Positions 16,077-25,436 of a stretch of 64,000 nucleotides of DNA are shown piece by piece. The translations under genes were made by a program, and so were the position numbers. The number at the start of each line of letters is the position of its first letter. Position 1 is the stretch's first letter. The notes under the pieces are model-generated. The model was not told where the DNA came from. It worked only from the letters and a program-made list of their open reading frames with translations, and ran no database searches. Source of the stretch: Verrucomicrobiia bacterium (GTDB lineage Bacteria > Verrucomicrobiota > Verrucomicrobiia > Verrucomicrobiales > Akkermansiaceae); assembly GCA_030431475.1 (NCBI GenBank), contig JAUIJD010000003.1, forward strand, positions 1-64,000, in the 5' to 3' direction.

Positions 16077-19000
16077 ACGTCCAACCCCGCCCCGCCCGAA
16101 CGGCTTCACGCTTGCGGCCGTGATGGTGATCCTCGCGGCGCTGCTGCTGCTGAGCGTGGGGGTCCTCGCGGTGGTCGGGATCGAGCGCAAGACCGCCCGG
16201 TCCTACGTCGATGCCAAGCGCGCCGAATGGATCGCCCGTGCCGGTGCCGAGGAGGTGCGCACGCGGCTGCGCACCGAGACCGCCGACGACGACTTCCTGA
16301 TCGTATCGCGTCCCGGGGAGGAGGACGACACGACCGAGACGTCCCCGCTCGACTACCTTTACCTCGCCCGGGGCGAAGGCGGGGGCGACAGCGTGCAGTA
16401 CCGCCTCGTCCCGCTGTTCAGTGCGGCCTCGGGGGGGGGCGCGCCCTCTCCGGTGAGCGATCTGCGGAGTCTTCCGGATCCGTCGGAGATCGCCGGCGCC
16501 GACGTCGAGACCTTCGAGACACGGCCGTGGGCCGATGCCGCGCGGACGGCGTGGATTCCGGTGCAGGACGACGACGATCGCGTGGTCGGTCGCTATGCCT
16601 TCTGGGTCGAGGACCTCCAGGCCCGTGCCGGACTCGACGGCGGGGGCGAGGAGCGCGATCTCGCCGATTACGAGCGCGAGCCGTGGCCGCATCCGGCGGC
16701 GGGTGTCGATCCCGATCCCGAAGGGGTGCCGGTCGAACTGGCGCTGCAGGCGCTTGATCCCGAGGCGGGAGGCGACGCCGGGGAGACCGATCTCGACGAC
16801 CGTCTGATCGAGGGGCGTCCCCTGATGATTTCCCCGGATTCCGCCCTGGCCGCGGCGGGTTTCGAGGCCCCGCTGGAACGGGGTGAGGACGGGCGCCTGC
16901 TCGATCCGGCGGCCGATGCGGTGGAACGGGGACTGTCGCCCCAGGTGAAGCCCTACGAGGAACGGCCGCTGGTGCCGCATGCCCGCGGCATCGACGCGTC
17001 GGTGGCGGGCGAGCCGAAGCTCAACCTCAACGAACTGCTCTCCGCCCCCCGGGCCCAGGCGATCGGGGACTTCAAGAACCGGATCCAGGATGCGCTTCCG
17101 GAATTCGAGAACCGCAAGGGCGCGTTTCCCGATGACTACCTCGGGACGCTCGCCGCCGGTGCCTTCGACTACGCGGATGACGACGACGACGCCACGCTCG
17201 GAGCGGGCATCCGCGGGCTCGATGCCTATCCGCTGCTCAGCGAGATCTTCCTCCAGGTGAACTTCAAGGGGCTGGAGCTGGACGACGACGGGAAGTACCT
17301 CCTGTGGACGATCAAGCTTTTCGCCGAGGTGTGGAACATGACGAGCGAGCCCGTCTCCGGCGAGGTCCGGCTCAGCTACGAGAACGGGCTCTCCACCACC
17401 GGGATCAGCGCGCTGCCGCAGGGACTTCGTTTCGACGATCCCCGGCTGTTGCTCGATCCGGCCCAATCGACCCACACCCTCAATGAGATCGACGGTCGGT
17501 TCTGGTCGGCGCCGGTGTCCCTGTCGCTGGAGCCCGACCAGTATGAAACGCGGGAGTTCGCCTCGGTCGACTACCGGATCTACGTCAGCCCCCGTAGTGG
17601 GCCCGGGAGTGTGTTCATCACGAGCTTCGCGCTCATCGAGCAGCTCGGTGCCGCCGGGCTGTCGATGCAGTGGAACGGCGACGAGGTCGACCGGGTCGAG
17701 CGCATTGTCCGCTACGCCGTGGGGGACACCGCCTCGGACTTCCGCTTCAACGCGACCCGGCCGAAGTCGGTGACGAAGGCGGCCATCCCGGGTCACAGCT
17801 ACGGGCCCTACGGTGACTTCATCAACAACATGGGGGATCCGCGGATCTCCAACTACATCCGTAGTACGCGATGGCCGCTGGGGCTGAACGCCTATCCGGC
17901 GAACGCCAGCCCGAACCGCCGGAATATCCGCCGCGGAACCATCTACGACCGGGACTCGGGTCTCAAGGCGAAGGCCTACGGACGCGTGCTGCCCTCCGAG
18001 TGGCCCGACGGCGGGCACGATTCACAGGTCGGCGTCTGGCGAAACAACGGCACGGATGCCACGCCGCCGACCCACGCCGCCCTGATCGGCAGCGTTCCCA
18101 CGCCGTCCGCGGAGAACTCTCCGCAGCGGCTCTCCAACCTCGGACGGTTCTATTCGGCGACGGAGCTCGGCCGCGTCTTCGACCCGGTGATGTGGTGGCC
18201 GACCTATCCCGACCTGCCGAACAAGCCCGGAACCGGGGCCCAGGACACCCGTTCGCTGGCGCCGCGGCCTCCACAGAGCGGCGGGATCATGCCCAGCCGC
18301 CGCAACCGCTGGCCCGAGGTGAGCGCGGCGGCCGATGCCAGCAGCGTCCACGGCGGCGGCAACACGCTGCGCATCGGCCGTCCCGAGCACGAGCGTTTCG
18401 TCGAGGAGGAGGGCCTGCACGCCGCGCATCTGCTTGATCTGTTCCACGCCGGGAAGTCCCGCTCGGAGAACGCCGACGAGCGCGAAGGGCCGCTGGTCAC
18501 GATCGACGGGAAGGTGAACGTCAACACCGCCACTCCCGAAGCCATCCGGACGCTGGCCTCCGGCCTGCTGACCCAGGATCCGCGGCTCTCCCGCCTGCTC
18601 AGTCCGGCCCACCGGCCGGCGCCGGTGATGGCTCCCTTCACCCAGCCGATGGACCTCGGTGCGCCGGAGCGGGAACGGGTCGCCGACTACATCGCCGAGG
18701 CGATCGTCGGGTCGCGTCCCTTCGCCAGCGCGCGCGACCTGGCCGACGCCCGGACCACGGCGCCGGACGGGACCGAGGAGCAGCCGGTATTCGGAAACCG
18801 CGACTTCTACGACCTCGGCGACCGGGTGTGGTGGAACGACGCCGCCGCCGAGGAGGTCTTCGCCCGCATCTACGAGGGCACCACGCTGCGCTCACGGAAT
18901 TTCCGCGTCTGGGTCGTGGGCCAGGCTCTGGCACCACGGGCCGCCGGGGCCACCGGCGACCCCGAGGTCCTGGCCGAGTCGCGCAAGGTTTTCTCGGTGT

Positions 19001-19086
19001 TCGCCGATCCCGGCGAGCGCGACGAGAACGGGGAGATCGACCCCGCCCGCTACCGCCCCGCCATTGTCCATGAGAACGATTTCTAG
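16066..19086 (+). CDS. Verru_Chthon cassette protein A (giant GspK-like pseudopilin)
   Basis: A 1006-residue protein with a prepilin-like N-terminus: the leader ends in PNG and is followed by FTLAAVMVILAALLLLSVGVLAV. It lacks the +5 glutamate (Ala instead), as GspK tip pseudopilins do. KRAEWIARAGAEEVRTRLR after the helix is a GspK-like region. The large remainder has no known enzymatic motif. It includes KVNVNTATPEAIRTL near the C-terminus, which matches the helix-hairpin-like NVNTA motif of GspK proteins, and FASARDLADA. It is about three times the size of GspK. Its start ATG at 16066 lies inside the end of gene C, and its own end overlaps the next gene by 17 bp. Confidence 0.86.
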   Translation: MPPERPTPPRPNGFTLAAVMVILAALLLLSVGVLAVVGIERKTARSYVDAKRAEWIARAGAEEVRTRLRTETADDDFLIVSRPGEEDDTTETSPLDYLYLARGEGGGDSVQYRLVPLFSAASGGGAPSPVSDLRSLPDPSEIAGADVETFETRPWADAARTAWIPVQDDDDRVVGRYAFWVEDLQARAGLDGGGEERDLADYEREPWPHPAAGVDPDPEGVPVELALQALDPEAGGDAGETDLDDRLIEGRPLMISPDSALAAAGFEAPLERGEDGRLLDPAADAVERGLSPQVKPYEERPLVPHARGIDASVAGEPKLNLNELLSAPRAQAIGDFKNRIQDALPEFENRKGAFPDDYLGTLAAGAFDYADDDDDATLGAGIRGLDAYPLLSEIFLQVNFKGLELDDDGKYLLWTIKLFAEVWNMTSEPVSGEVRLSYENGLSTTGISALPQGLRFDDPRLLLDPAQSTHTLNEIDGRFWSAPVSLSLEPDQYETREFASVDYRIYVSPRSGPGSVFITSFALIEQLGAAGLSMQWNGDEVDRVERIVRYAVGDTASDFRFNATRPKSVTKAAIPGHSYGPYGDFINNMGDPRISNYIRSTRWPLGLNAYPANASPNRRNIRRGTIYDRDSGLKAKAYGRVLPSEWPDGGHDSQVGVWRNNGTDATPPTHAALIGSVPTPSAENSPQRLSNLGRFYSATELGRVFDPVMWWPTYPDLPNKPGTGAQDTRSLAPRPPQSGGIMPSRRNRWPEVSAAADASSVHGGGNTLRIGRPEHERFVEEEGLHAAHLLDLFHAGKSRSENADEREGPLVTIDGKVNVNTATPEAIRTLASGLLTQDPRLSRLLSPAHRPAPVMAPFTQPMDLGAPERERVADYIAEAIVGSRPFASARDLADARTTAPDGTEEQPVFGNRDFYDLGDRVWWNDAAAEEVFARIYEGTTLRSRNFRVWVVGQALAPRAAGATGDPEVLAESRKVFSVFADPGERDENGEIDPARYRPAIVHENDF

Positions 19087-19741
19087 ACTCCTGCTCGCCC
19101 TCCTGCTCCTGACCCCTCTCCGTGCCCAGGACCCGGGTGAGAAGTACGGGTTCATCCGGCTCGTCAACGCGGTCGCCCCCGGTGACGGCCACGTGACGCT
19201 GCTCCTCGACGGCTCGAACCTCTATCCTTCCGGCTACCGCCTCGGCGACGCGACCGGCGGCATGGGCGTGCCCGTCGGACGCTGCAAGGTCGTGGTCCGG
19301 CGCGACGGGGTGAAGGAGGGCACCACGACGATCGACGTGAAGGAGGGGAAGACGACGACCATCATTCCCTTCGCCGAGCGCATTCCCGCGACGGACGATG
19401 AACCGGAGCACTGGCAGATCCGGATCCTGCGCCTGAAGCAGAAGGGCGAATCGAAGAAGCGCGAGGCGACCTTTGTCTCGGTCGCCCTCGACGAGGAGAT
19501 CCCGATCGAGATGAGGGACCCCGACGGGACGTGGAAGAAGTACGGCGTGAAGCGTTTCGATACCACGGTCGCCCCGATGAACTACCCCGAGGGCTACGTG
19601 CCGCTGCGCATGAAGGACCAGGAACTCCCGTCGATCCCCGTGCTCGACATCGGCAACTACGTCGTCGTCCTCTACAACGACGCCGACGGCAAGGTCCAGG
19701 CGCTCAACTTCCGCGACTTCCACCACGTCACGGCGGACTGA
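19070..19741 (+). CDS. Hypothetical exported protein, fifth gene of the pseudopilin cassette
   Basis: A 223-residue protein with a signal peptide (MRTISRLLLALLLLTPLRAQ). A beta-rich domain follows, YGFIRLVNAVAPGDGHVTLLL then LDGSNLYPSGYRLGDATGG, resembling DUF4397-like immunoglobulin-type folds. It ends with VLDIGNYVVVLYNDADG. No enzymatic motif is seen. The start overlaps the end of the A gene by 17 bp, so it is surely translated with the cassette and is probably an envelope partner of it. Confidence 0.75.
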   Translation: MRTISRLLLALLLLTPLRAQDPGEKYGFIRLVNAVAPGDGHVTLLLDGSNLYPSGYRLGDATGGMGVPVGRCKVVVRRDGVKEGTTTIDVKEGKTTTIIPFAERIPATDDEPEHWQIRILRLKQKGESKKREATFVSVALDEEIPIEMRDPDGTWKKYGVKRFDTTVAPMNYPEGYVPLRMKDQELPSIPVLDIGNYVVVLYNDADGKVQALNFRDFHHVTAD

Positions 19742-19771
19742 CCGGCTCCGCGGAGCGAGGGGAGGGGCTTG

Positions 19772-21130
19772 CTATTCGAAGAAGCGCTTCAGCGCCTTCT
19801 GTTCCTCGGGATCGAGGGATTCCCGCCAGACGCGGTCGCCGCCGGAACCGGTTGAGCCGATGTCGCCGCCGCTCTGGGTCTTTGAGGCGTTCTGATCGAC
19901 CTCGTGCTCGCCGTCCTGGAGCTGGAGCAGGTCGCCGGGCAGGGAACGCGAGAGGTCCTTGGCGTCCATCGCTTCGAGGTCGCCGGTGTCGAACTCGTCG
20001 CCTTCCTTTCCGAGCACCCCGGGGGCGTGTCCGGGGCCGCGATGGACGCCGCCCTTGCCGCCCGGTCCGTTGCCCGGCTGGTCGCCATCCCCCTGGCCGT
20101 CGCCGTTGCCTTGGCCATCGAGGAGTTCATCCCGCCATTCGTCGCCCCCGCCTCCGCCACCGCCCTGGCAGTCCTTGCAGGCTTGTCCGGCCTTGCGCAT
20201 GTTCTCGCGGAGCTGGTCGAGCTGCTCCTGATTGAGCTGGCCGAGATTGTTGGGGTCGAGTTGCTGGAGTTGCTCGAGAAGTTCGGGATTCGGCTTGAGG
20301 GCACCGTTCTGCAGCCCCTGCAGGGCCTGGTCGAACTGGTTCATGAGCTGGTCCTTCTGCCCTTGCGGCATGCTTCCCGCGTTCTTCTGCAGGCTGCCGA
20401 GGGCGCGGTCGGCCCGCTCGAGCTCGCGTTCGAGGCGTTCCAGTTCCGACGCGTGCTGCTGCTTGAGCGAGTCGGTCGCCTCGAGCGAGGAATGGCTGAA
20501 CCACTCCTCCTCGTCATTGGAACGCAGTTCTTCGAGCTTCTTGCGCGTCTCCTCGAGATAGTTCTCGTCGATGACCTCGTCCTGCTCGAGCCGCTCGATG
20601 TCGGCCTCGATCTGCTCCCAGGCGAGCGGTTCCTCGGGGCCGGCGTCGGCATCTTCCGAGACGGCCGCGACCGGGATGAAGAGACCGGCCAGCAGGAAGG
20701 CGAGGGCCGCGACCGGGGGGATCACGACGCGCTGCCAGTTCCAGCTGAGGCCGGGATCGACCTTGGCGGGAACCGAGGGCCACGGCGCAACCCCGGCACG
20801 GGCCGCGGACAAGGCGTTGCGCATCTGCATCGAGTCCTCGATCCGCACCATCGCGGTCTCCGGCTTCTCGAAGCGCCGGCGGGCGATGAGGAAGGCGATG
20901 CTGCCGATGAGCAGCACGGCACCGGCCGCGTAGAGGGAAAGCTGCCACTGCGGAAGGGCTGGCAGATGCCGCCGCACCAGCAGCAGCGTGCAGGCACCGG
21001 CGATGCCGACGACGATGAGGGGCGCGGCGAGGGTCTGGATCCACCAGCCGAGGTTCACCCGGCGGGCCACGCGACCGGCGGTTTCGCGCCACGCGGCGGC
21101 GAGGTCGGTTTTGGAAGCGTCGTCACTCAC
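19772..21130 (-). CDS. Large membrane-anchored protein with Gln-rich coiled region (DUF4175/MoxR-associated type)
   Basis: A 452-residue protein with three hydrophobic segments in the N-terminal half (WWIQTLAAPLIVVGIAGACT, LSLYAAGAVLLIGSIAFLI and VVIPPVAALAFLLAGLFIPV). A long hydrophilic region follows with acidic and coiled-coil character, then Gln/Asn-rich (QALQGLQNGALKPNPELLEQ) and Gly-rich (GGGGGGDEW, GNGDGQGDGDQPGNGP) stretches. It ends in DPEEQKALKRFFE. This architecture fits the large membrane proteins found beside MoxR ATPase/VWA operons, but no MoxR or VWA gene is adjacent. The start is probably the GTG at 21130 (VSDDASKTDLAAAWRE), since upstream codons read through an apparent non-coding region. 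Confidence 0.65.
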   Translation of the reverse strand: MSDDASKTDLAAAWRETAGRVARRVNLGWWIQTLAAPLIVVGIAGACTLLLVRRHLPALPQWQLSLYAAGAVLLIGSIAFLIARRRFEKPETAMVRIEDSMQMRNALSAARAGVAPWPSVPAKVDPGLSWNWQRVVIPPVAALAFLLAGLFIPVAAVSEDADAGPEEPLAWEQIEADIERLEQDEVIDENYLEETRKKLEELRSNDEEEWFSHSSLEATDSLKQQHASELERLERELERADRALGSLQKNAGSMPQGQKDQLMNQFDQALQGLQNGALKPNPELLEQLQQLDPNNLGQLNQEQLDQLRENMRKAGQACKDCQGGGGGGGDEWRDELLDGQGNGDGQGDGDQPGNGPGGKGGVHRGPGHAPGVLGKEGDEFDTGDLEAMDAKDLSRSLPGDLLQLQDGEHEVDQNASKTQSGGDIGSTGSGGDRVWRESLDPEEQKALKRFFE

Positions 21131-21237
21131 ACCCGAAGCATAGCCGGAAAGGGGCCCGGAGCGATGTGAAATTTCGGTGAAGCTTGGAACGGACCATCCC
21201 GCGACGGATCGTTCTCCTCTTCCCAATGCGGTGAACC

Positions 21238-21465
21238 CTAGCAGCCTGTGGAAATACCCCGCAACGCCCCGCCGCCGGAGAATTGTATGGGGACAAAGTG
21301 CGCAGCGCGGTGGAGACGGGCGGCGGCCCTCGCGGGCGGAACTCCTTGAAGACGCTGGGTGCGTGACTCCTCGGTCGAGGATCCCGATCCACTCCCTCGT
21401 CGCGCCTTCCCAGCCTTCTCAAGGAGCCCCGCGGGGCATCACCGGGTATTTCAACAGGCTGCTAG
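21238..21465. mobile_element. 228-bp MITE-like element with CTAG ends
   Basis: Both ends read CTAG-CAGCCTGT-N-GAAATACCC inwards (left arm 21238-21270; right arm 21433-21465 on the minus strand), giving about 33-bp terminal inverted repeats with several mismatches. The flanking CTAG tetranucleotides look like a target duplication. There is no coding capacity. The interior includes a CCCCGCGGGG palindrome and complementary CTCCTTGA/TCAAGGAG stretches. The CAGCCTGT ends with CTAG match the end of the IS1182-like element at the left edge, so this may be a non-autonomous relative. The right CTAG supplies the nagB stop codon. It accounts for most of the 331-bp gap; the rest (21131-21237) shows nothing recognisable. 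Confidence 0.65.
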
Positions 21466-22214
21466 AGCTCCCCCGCGGCCTCGCGATCGAGATAGAAGGC
21501 GGCGTCCGGGTGGTCCTGGAGGAAGGAGGCGCTGACTTCGGCGGTGATCGGTCCCTCGATCGCCTCACGGACGATGGAGGCCTTCTTCTGGCCGAAGGCG
21601 AGCAGGCCGATGCGCCGGGCTTCGAGGATGGTGCCGCAGCCCATGGTGATGGCGTGGGTGGGAACGTTCTCGAGTCCGTCGAAAGCCGGGGCGGCATCCT
21701 GGCGCGTGACCGGATCGAGCTCGATCCGGCGGGTGCGGCTCTCGCGCGGGGAGCCGGGTTCGTTGAAGCCGATGTGGCCGGTGCGTCCGATGCCGAGGAG
21801 CTGGAAGTCGATCCCGCCGGCGTCGCGGATCGCCTGCTCGTAATCGGCGCAATGGGACTCGATGTCCTCGGGTTGGCCCGAGGGGATGTGGACGTTGCCG
21901 GCCGGGATGTCGATGTGATCGAAGAGCTTGTCGTGCATGAAGCTCCAGTAGCTCTCCGGATGGTCGCGCGTGAGGCCGAGATACTCGTCGAGATTGAAGG
22001 TGGTGACCCGGGCGAAGGAGAGATCCTCCTCGCGATGGAGGCGGACCAGCTCCTTGTAGAAGGGGAGCGGGGTGTTGCCGGTGGCGAGCCCGAGCACCGC
22101 GTTCCGGCCCTGCTCGTTGATCGAGGCGATCTGGCGGGCGAGATCGGCGGCGAGCGAGCGGCAGGCGGTATCGCGATCCGCGAAAATCCGGACTTTCGAG
22201 AGAGTCTTGGGCAC
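21462..22214 (-). CDS. nagB: Glucosamine-6-phosphate deaminase
   Basis: A 250-residue enzyme with the NagB signatures LATGNTPLPFYKEL (about 43-56), TTFNLDEYLGL (71-81, with D77/E78) and GIGRTGHIGFNEPGS (141-155, with the catalytic His147 and Glu152). It converts glucosamine-6-phosphate to fructose-6-phosphate and ammonia, feeding amino sugars into glycolysis. The length is slightly short of E. coli NagB (266). The TAG stop lies inside the CTAG border of the adjacent MITE-like element, so the natural C-terminus may have been altered by a few residues. No nagA or amino-sugar transporter is adjacent. Confidence 0.92.
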   Translation of the reverse strand: MPKTLSKVRIFADRDTACRSLAADLARQIASINEQGRNAVLGLATGNTPLPFYKELVRLHREEDLSFARVTTFNLDEYLGLTRDHPESYWSFMHDKLFDHIDIPAGNVHIPSGQPEDIESHCADYEQAIRDAGGIDFQLLGIGRTGHIGFNEPGSPRESRTRRIELDPVTRQDAAPAFDGLENVPTHAITMGCGTILEARRIGLLAFGQKKASIVREAIEGPITAEVSASFLQDHPDAAFYLDREAAGEL

Positions 22215-22308
22215 GCCGGGAAATGGTCGCCCCCCACGGAAAAGTCAAAGCCAAAGCGCTATAGAACGCATGGATGAGTCCCGAAAGGGCTCGGAAATGT
22301 CACAAACC

Positions 22309-24513
22309 TCAATTTTGGTCGAGCCGCTCTTCCAGCGCGGGATTGGGCGGCGCCCCGTTTTCCAGCGCGAGGTGGTAGTGTTTCAGGCCGTCCTGGCGGC
22401 GACCGGTGCGCTCGCAGAGCATCGCGAGATTGAAGTGCGCCTCGGCATTGGTCGGCTCGCAGGCGAGGGTGGTGCGGAAGGCATCCTCGGCGGCTGGATA
22501 GTCCTCGTGGCGGAAATAGGCGTTGCCGAGCAGGAGGTGGCCCTCCGCGTTGGTCGGGGCGAGCTCGGTGGCGCGCTGGAGCGAGGTGATGGCCTCCGAC
22601 TGGCGGTTCAGCTGGGAGCTGAGGATGTGGCCGAGCATGCGGTGGGCGTAGGGATTCGCCGGCTTCAACTCGGAGGCGCGACGGAACATGTCGATGGCGG
22701 CGTGGGGCTCGTCGAGCTTGTACTCGACCAGCCCGAGCATGCACATCGTGGCGTCGTCGCCGGGGTGGCGGTCGATGATCATCTGGAAGGCCTCGCGCGA
22801 GGCCCGGAGTCGCTCGTTGCGGTAGGCCCGGATCCCGGCCTTGCGGAAGGGCTCGAGCTCACGGTCGAGGTCGGCGAGGCTGCGCTCGACTTCCGAGCGC
22901 GGACGGGCGTAGGGCGAAATGATGACGTCGTCGACCACCTTGCCGTCGATCACGCGGAGCTCCTCGGGGGTGAGGTTGAGCTCGGCGCCGTGGAAGATCT
23001 GGACGGCGCGGCGGATCTTGTCGTCCTCGCGGGCCTTGTCGTCGAGGGTGGACAGGAGCATCTCCCGGGCCTCGGCTCGTTTCTCCTGCACCTGAAGCTG
23101 GCGGCGGATGATGCCGCGGAGCATGGCCACCTCGGCGGGATCGCCGGCACCGGCGTCGAGCAGGCGTTCCTCGCTGCGCAGGCGCGCCTGGAGTTCCTCG
23201 ATGCGCTGCTGCTGCTCCGTCTTCTCTCGGCGGAATTCCTGGATGCGCATCTTGCTGATGGCGAGGTCGCGGAGGGCTTCGAGGAGGTCGTCCTTGGTGG
23301 CGTCGTTGTCCTCCTGGAGCATCTCGTAGTGCTCCTTGCTCTCCCGCAGCTCGCGGTCGAGGGCCATGTTCTGGTCGATGACCTCCTGGAGCTGTCCGGC
23401 TTCGTTGAGCTTGAGCAGGGCCGCCATCTGGTCGCGTTCGCGGAGGAGCTCGTTGCGTTCCTCCTTGAGATCGTCGAAGGAGGCGCGGACCTCGGCGAGC
23501 TCGGTCTCGAGCGAGCGGATGCGGCGGTTGGCCTTCGCCAGATCCTCGTCCTTGGTGCGAAGCTGGGCCTGGAGCTGCTTGATCTGCTTGAGCTGCCCGG
23601 CGACGACCTCGTTGGCGGCTTCCCGCTCGACCTTGAGGTTGGCCTGCAGGTTGGCGACCTGCTGCTTGAGTCCGTCGACCTGCTGGTTGAGGCGGGCCCG
23701 TTCGTTGTTGAGCGCCTCGACCTGGGCCCGGGCCTCTTCGGTCTCGCGCCGACTCGCCTCCAGCGCGCGGCCCATCACGGCCTTCTCGTCCTCGAGGCCG
23801 TTGATGCGACGGGCGAGGGCGTCGATTTCCTCCTGCACCGGTCCTTCCGCCACGTCGCGGCGGAGCCGGTCGAGTTCGCTCTTCGCCTTGTGGAGTTCGG
23901 CCACCGCCGCGTCGCGCATGCGCTGTTGCGTCGTGCGGTCGGCATCGCGGTTCTGCTCGGCGGCCGTCGCGCGCTGCTGCAAGCGGTTCACCTCGCGCTC
24001 GAGTTCGGCGATCCGGCGCGACTCCAGCGTTTCGATGCGCTGCGTCGGACGGATCGGGGCGACCGGGATGCCGGTGTCGAGCCGTCGGGGTCCGTCCCCG
24101 TCCGTCGAGCCTCCGAGCCGCGTGCCGCCCTCGAGCTCGGCGATCGCCTGCTGCTTCTCCTCCTGTTCCTTGAGGGCCCCGGGACGGATCTCGGCCAGCG
24201 CGTCGAAGGTCTTCTTGCGTCGTCCGGCGACCATCTCCTTTTTCCACTCCGGGAAGGTGCGGGCGACGGTGTCGAAAAGCTGCTGGGCGCGCTGGAGCTT
24301 CTGCAGCGCCTCGGTGGGTTTGCCTTCCTCGGCGAGCTTCTCGGCATCCCGCGAGAGCAGCCAACCCTGGAAGTAGACCTCCGAGGGGTCGAAGCGAGCC
24401 GGCGCCGGCCGGGCGGGGGCGGGTTGCTGGGCGGGGGCGCACGGGGTTGCGAACGCCGTCACGAGGATCGTGGCGACGAGCAGGGAGGGGAACCGACCGC
24501 AGGTGGATGGCAT
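22309..24513 (-). CDS. Exported coiled-coil and TPR protein
   Basis: A 734-residue protein with a signal peptide (MPSTCGRFPSLLVATILVTA...AQ). A short helical hairpin region is followed by a very long coiled coil (about residues 120-470, with heptads such as ALNNERARLNQQVDGLKQQ and LQAQLRTKDEDLAKANRRIR). The C-terminal ~170 residues hold TPR units (MCMLGLVEYKLDEPHAAIDM, HRMLGHILSSQLNRQSEAI, HLLLGNAYFRHEDYPAAEDA and AHFNLAMLCERTGRRQDGLK). It is likely a periplasmic scaffold. Function is unknown and no neighbour suggests one. Confidence 0.78.
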   Translation of the reverse strand: MPSTCGRFPSLLVATILVTAFATPCAPAQQPAPARPAPARFDPSEVYFQGWLLSRDAEKLAEEGKPTEALQKLQRAQQLFDTVARTFPEWKKEMVAGRRKKTFDALAEIRPGALKEQEEKQQAIAELEGGTRLGGSTDGDGPRRLDTGIPVAPIRPTQRIETLESRRIAELEREVNRLQQRATAAEQNRDADRTTQQRMRDAAVAELHKAKSELDRLRRDVAEGPVQEEIDALARRINGLEDEKAVMGRALEASRRETEEARAQVEALNNERARLNQQVDGLKQQVANLQANLKVEREAANEVVAGQLKQIKQLQAQLRTKDEDLAKANRRIRSLETELAEVRASFDDLKEERNELLRERDQMAALLKLNEAGQLQEVIDQNMALDRELRESKEHYEMLQEDNDATKDDLLEALRDLAISKMRIQEFRREKTEQQQRIEELQARLRSEERLLDAGAGDPAEVAMLRGIIRRQLQVQEKRAEAREMLLSTLDDKAREDDKIRRAVQIFHGAELNLTPEELRVIDGKVVDDVIISPYARPRSEVERSLADLDRELEPFRKAGIRAYRNERLRASREAFQMIIDRHPGDDATMCMLGLVEYKLDEPHAAIDMFRRASELKPANPYAHRMLGHILSSQLNRQSEAITSLQRATELAPTNAEGHLLLGNAYFRHEDYPAAEDAFRTTLACEPTNAEAHFNLAMLCERTGRRQDGLKHYHLALENGAPPNPALEERLDQN

Positions 24514-24569
24514 GGCCCGCGGAGGCTAGGGGAGCCGGTGCGCCGCCGCAAGGGGGAAGTCGGGGTGGG

Positions 24570-25436
24570 TCAGTCGCGCAAGACCTTGGTGCTCAGTGCG
24601 CGGAAGCACGCGGCGGGAGCCAGCCCGAAGGTCCGGAAGGCCAGTCCGTAGCCGCCGGGTCCGGGCGCGTGGTTGGCGTGCCCGAGCAACCGCAGGAGGA
24701 TGATCTCGAGCGCATCGGCCTTCTCGAAAAGCGCCCGGTGGCGCCGGACGATGCGCAGCAGTCCGCGCCCGCGGAGCAGCGAGTTGCCGGTGATCTGGTC
24801 GCCGTGGACGAGGTAGTCCATGAGGATGTCGGGGAGCGAGTGGTAGCGGGCGAAGGTGGCGAGGCGGATGTGCAACTCGAAGTCGTTGTAGGCGGGAAGG
24901 CCCTCGTCGAGACCGCCGGCGCGGTCGAGGGCGCCGCGGCGGAGGACGCAGTTGCCCATGTCGACCGCCACCTCGGTCCGCAACAGGGGGCGCAGGATGT
25001 CGCCCTCGAGCTCCGGGACCAGGTCCTCGATCCAGTCGAGCTCCGCCTCGCCGTCGGGTTCGTGGTGAAGGCACTTCTGGCCGAAGCAGACGACGTCGAT
25101 CGCCGGATCACGACGGAAGACGTCGATGCAGCGCTCGATGGCGGTTGGATGGTAGCGGTTGTCGGAGTCGAGAAAGGCGACGAACTCCTCGTCTCCCTCC
25201 TCGAGGGCGGTGATGCGCGGACCCTGGGGGCCCTTGGCATATCGGTTCTTCAGGTAGCGGAGCTCGGGGAACTCCGTGGCGAGCTCGGCCATGAGGGCAT
25301 CGGTCCCGTCGGTCGAATGGTCGTCGCAGACATAGACCCGGACCCCGGGATGCGTCTGGGCGGCCGCGCTCCGGACGCAATCCTCGAGGAGCTTCGCGCG
25401 GTTGAAGGTCGGGGTGATGATGGCCACGTGTTCCAC
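24570..25436 (-). CDS. Glycosyltransferase family 2
   Basis: A 288-residue GT-A fold glycosyltransferase. The N-terminal nucleotide-binding start is VAIITPTFNRAKLLEDCVRS, then VYVCDDHSTDGT, with the metal-binding DxD-type motif FLDSDNRYHP at about residues 92-101. An acceptor-side ED-like region includes AYNDFELHIRLA. No transmembrane helix is evident, so it is cytosolic or peripheral. It transfers a sugar from an NDP-sugar to an unknown acceptor, likely for a surface polysaccharide or glycoprotein. It is a single gene with no polysaccharide cluster around it. Confidence 0.85.
   Translation of the reverse strand: MEHVAIITPTFNRAKLLEDCVRSAAAQTHPGVRVYVCDDHSTDGTDALMAELATEFPELRYLKNRYAKGPQGPRITALEEGDEEFVAFLDSDNRYHPTAIERCIDVFRRDPAIDVVCFGQKCLHHEPDGEAELDWIEDLVPELEGDILRPLLRTEVAVDMGNCVLRRGALDRAGGLDEGLPAYNDFELHIRLATFARYHSLPDILMDYLVHGDQITGNSLLRGRGLLRIVRRHRALFEKADALEIILLRLLGHANHAPGPGGYGLAFRTFGLAPAACFRALSTKVLRD

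Noticed and set aside
22470-24500. Repeated short DNA segments in the coiled-coil gene that resemble direct repeats
   Set aside because: They follow from heptad codon usage (GAG, CTG, CAG) in the coiled coil and are not separate repeat elements.
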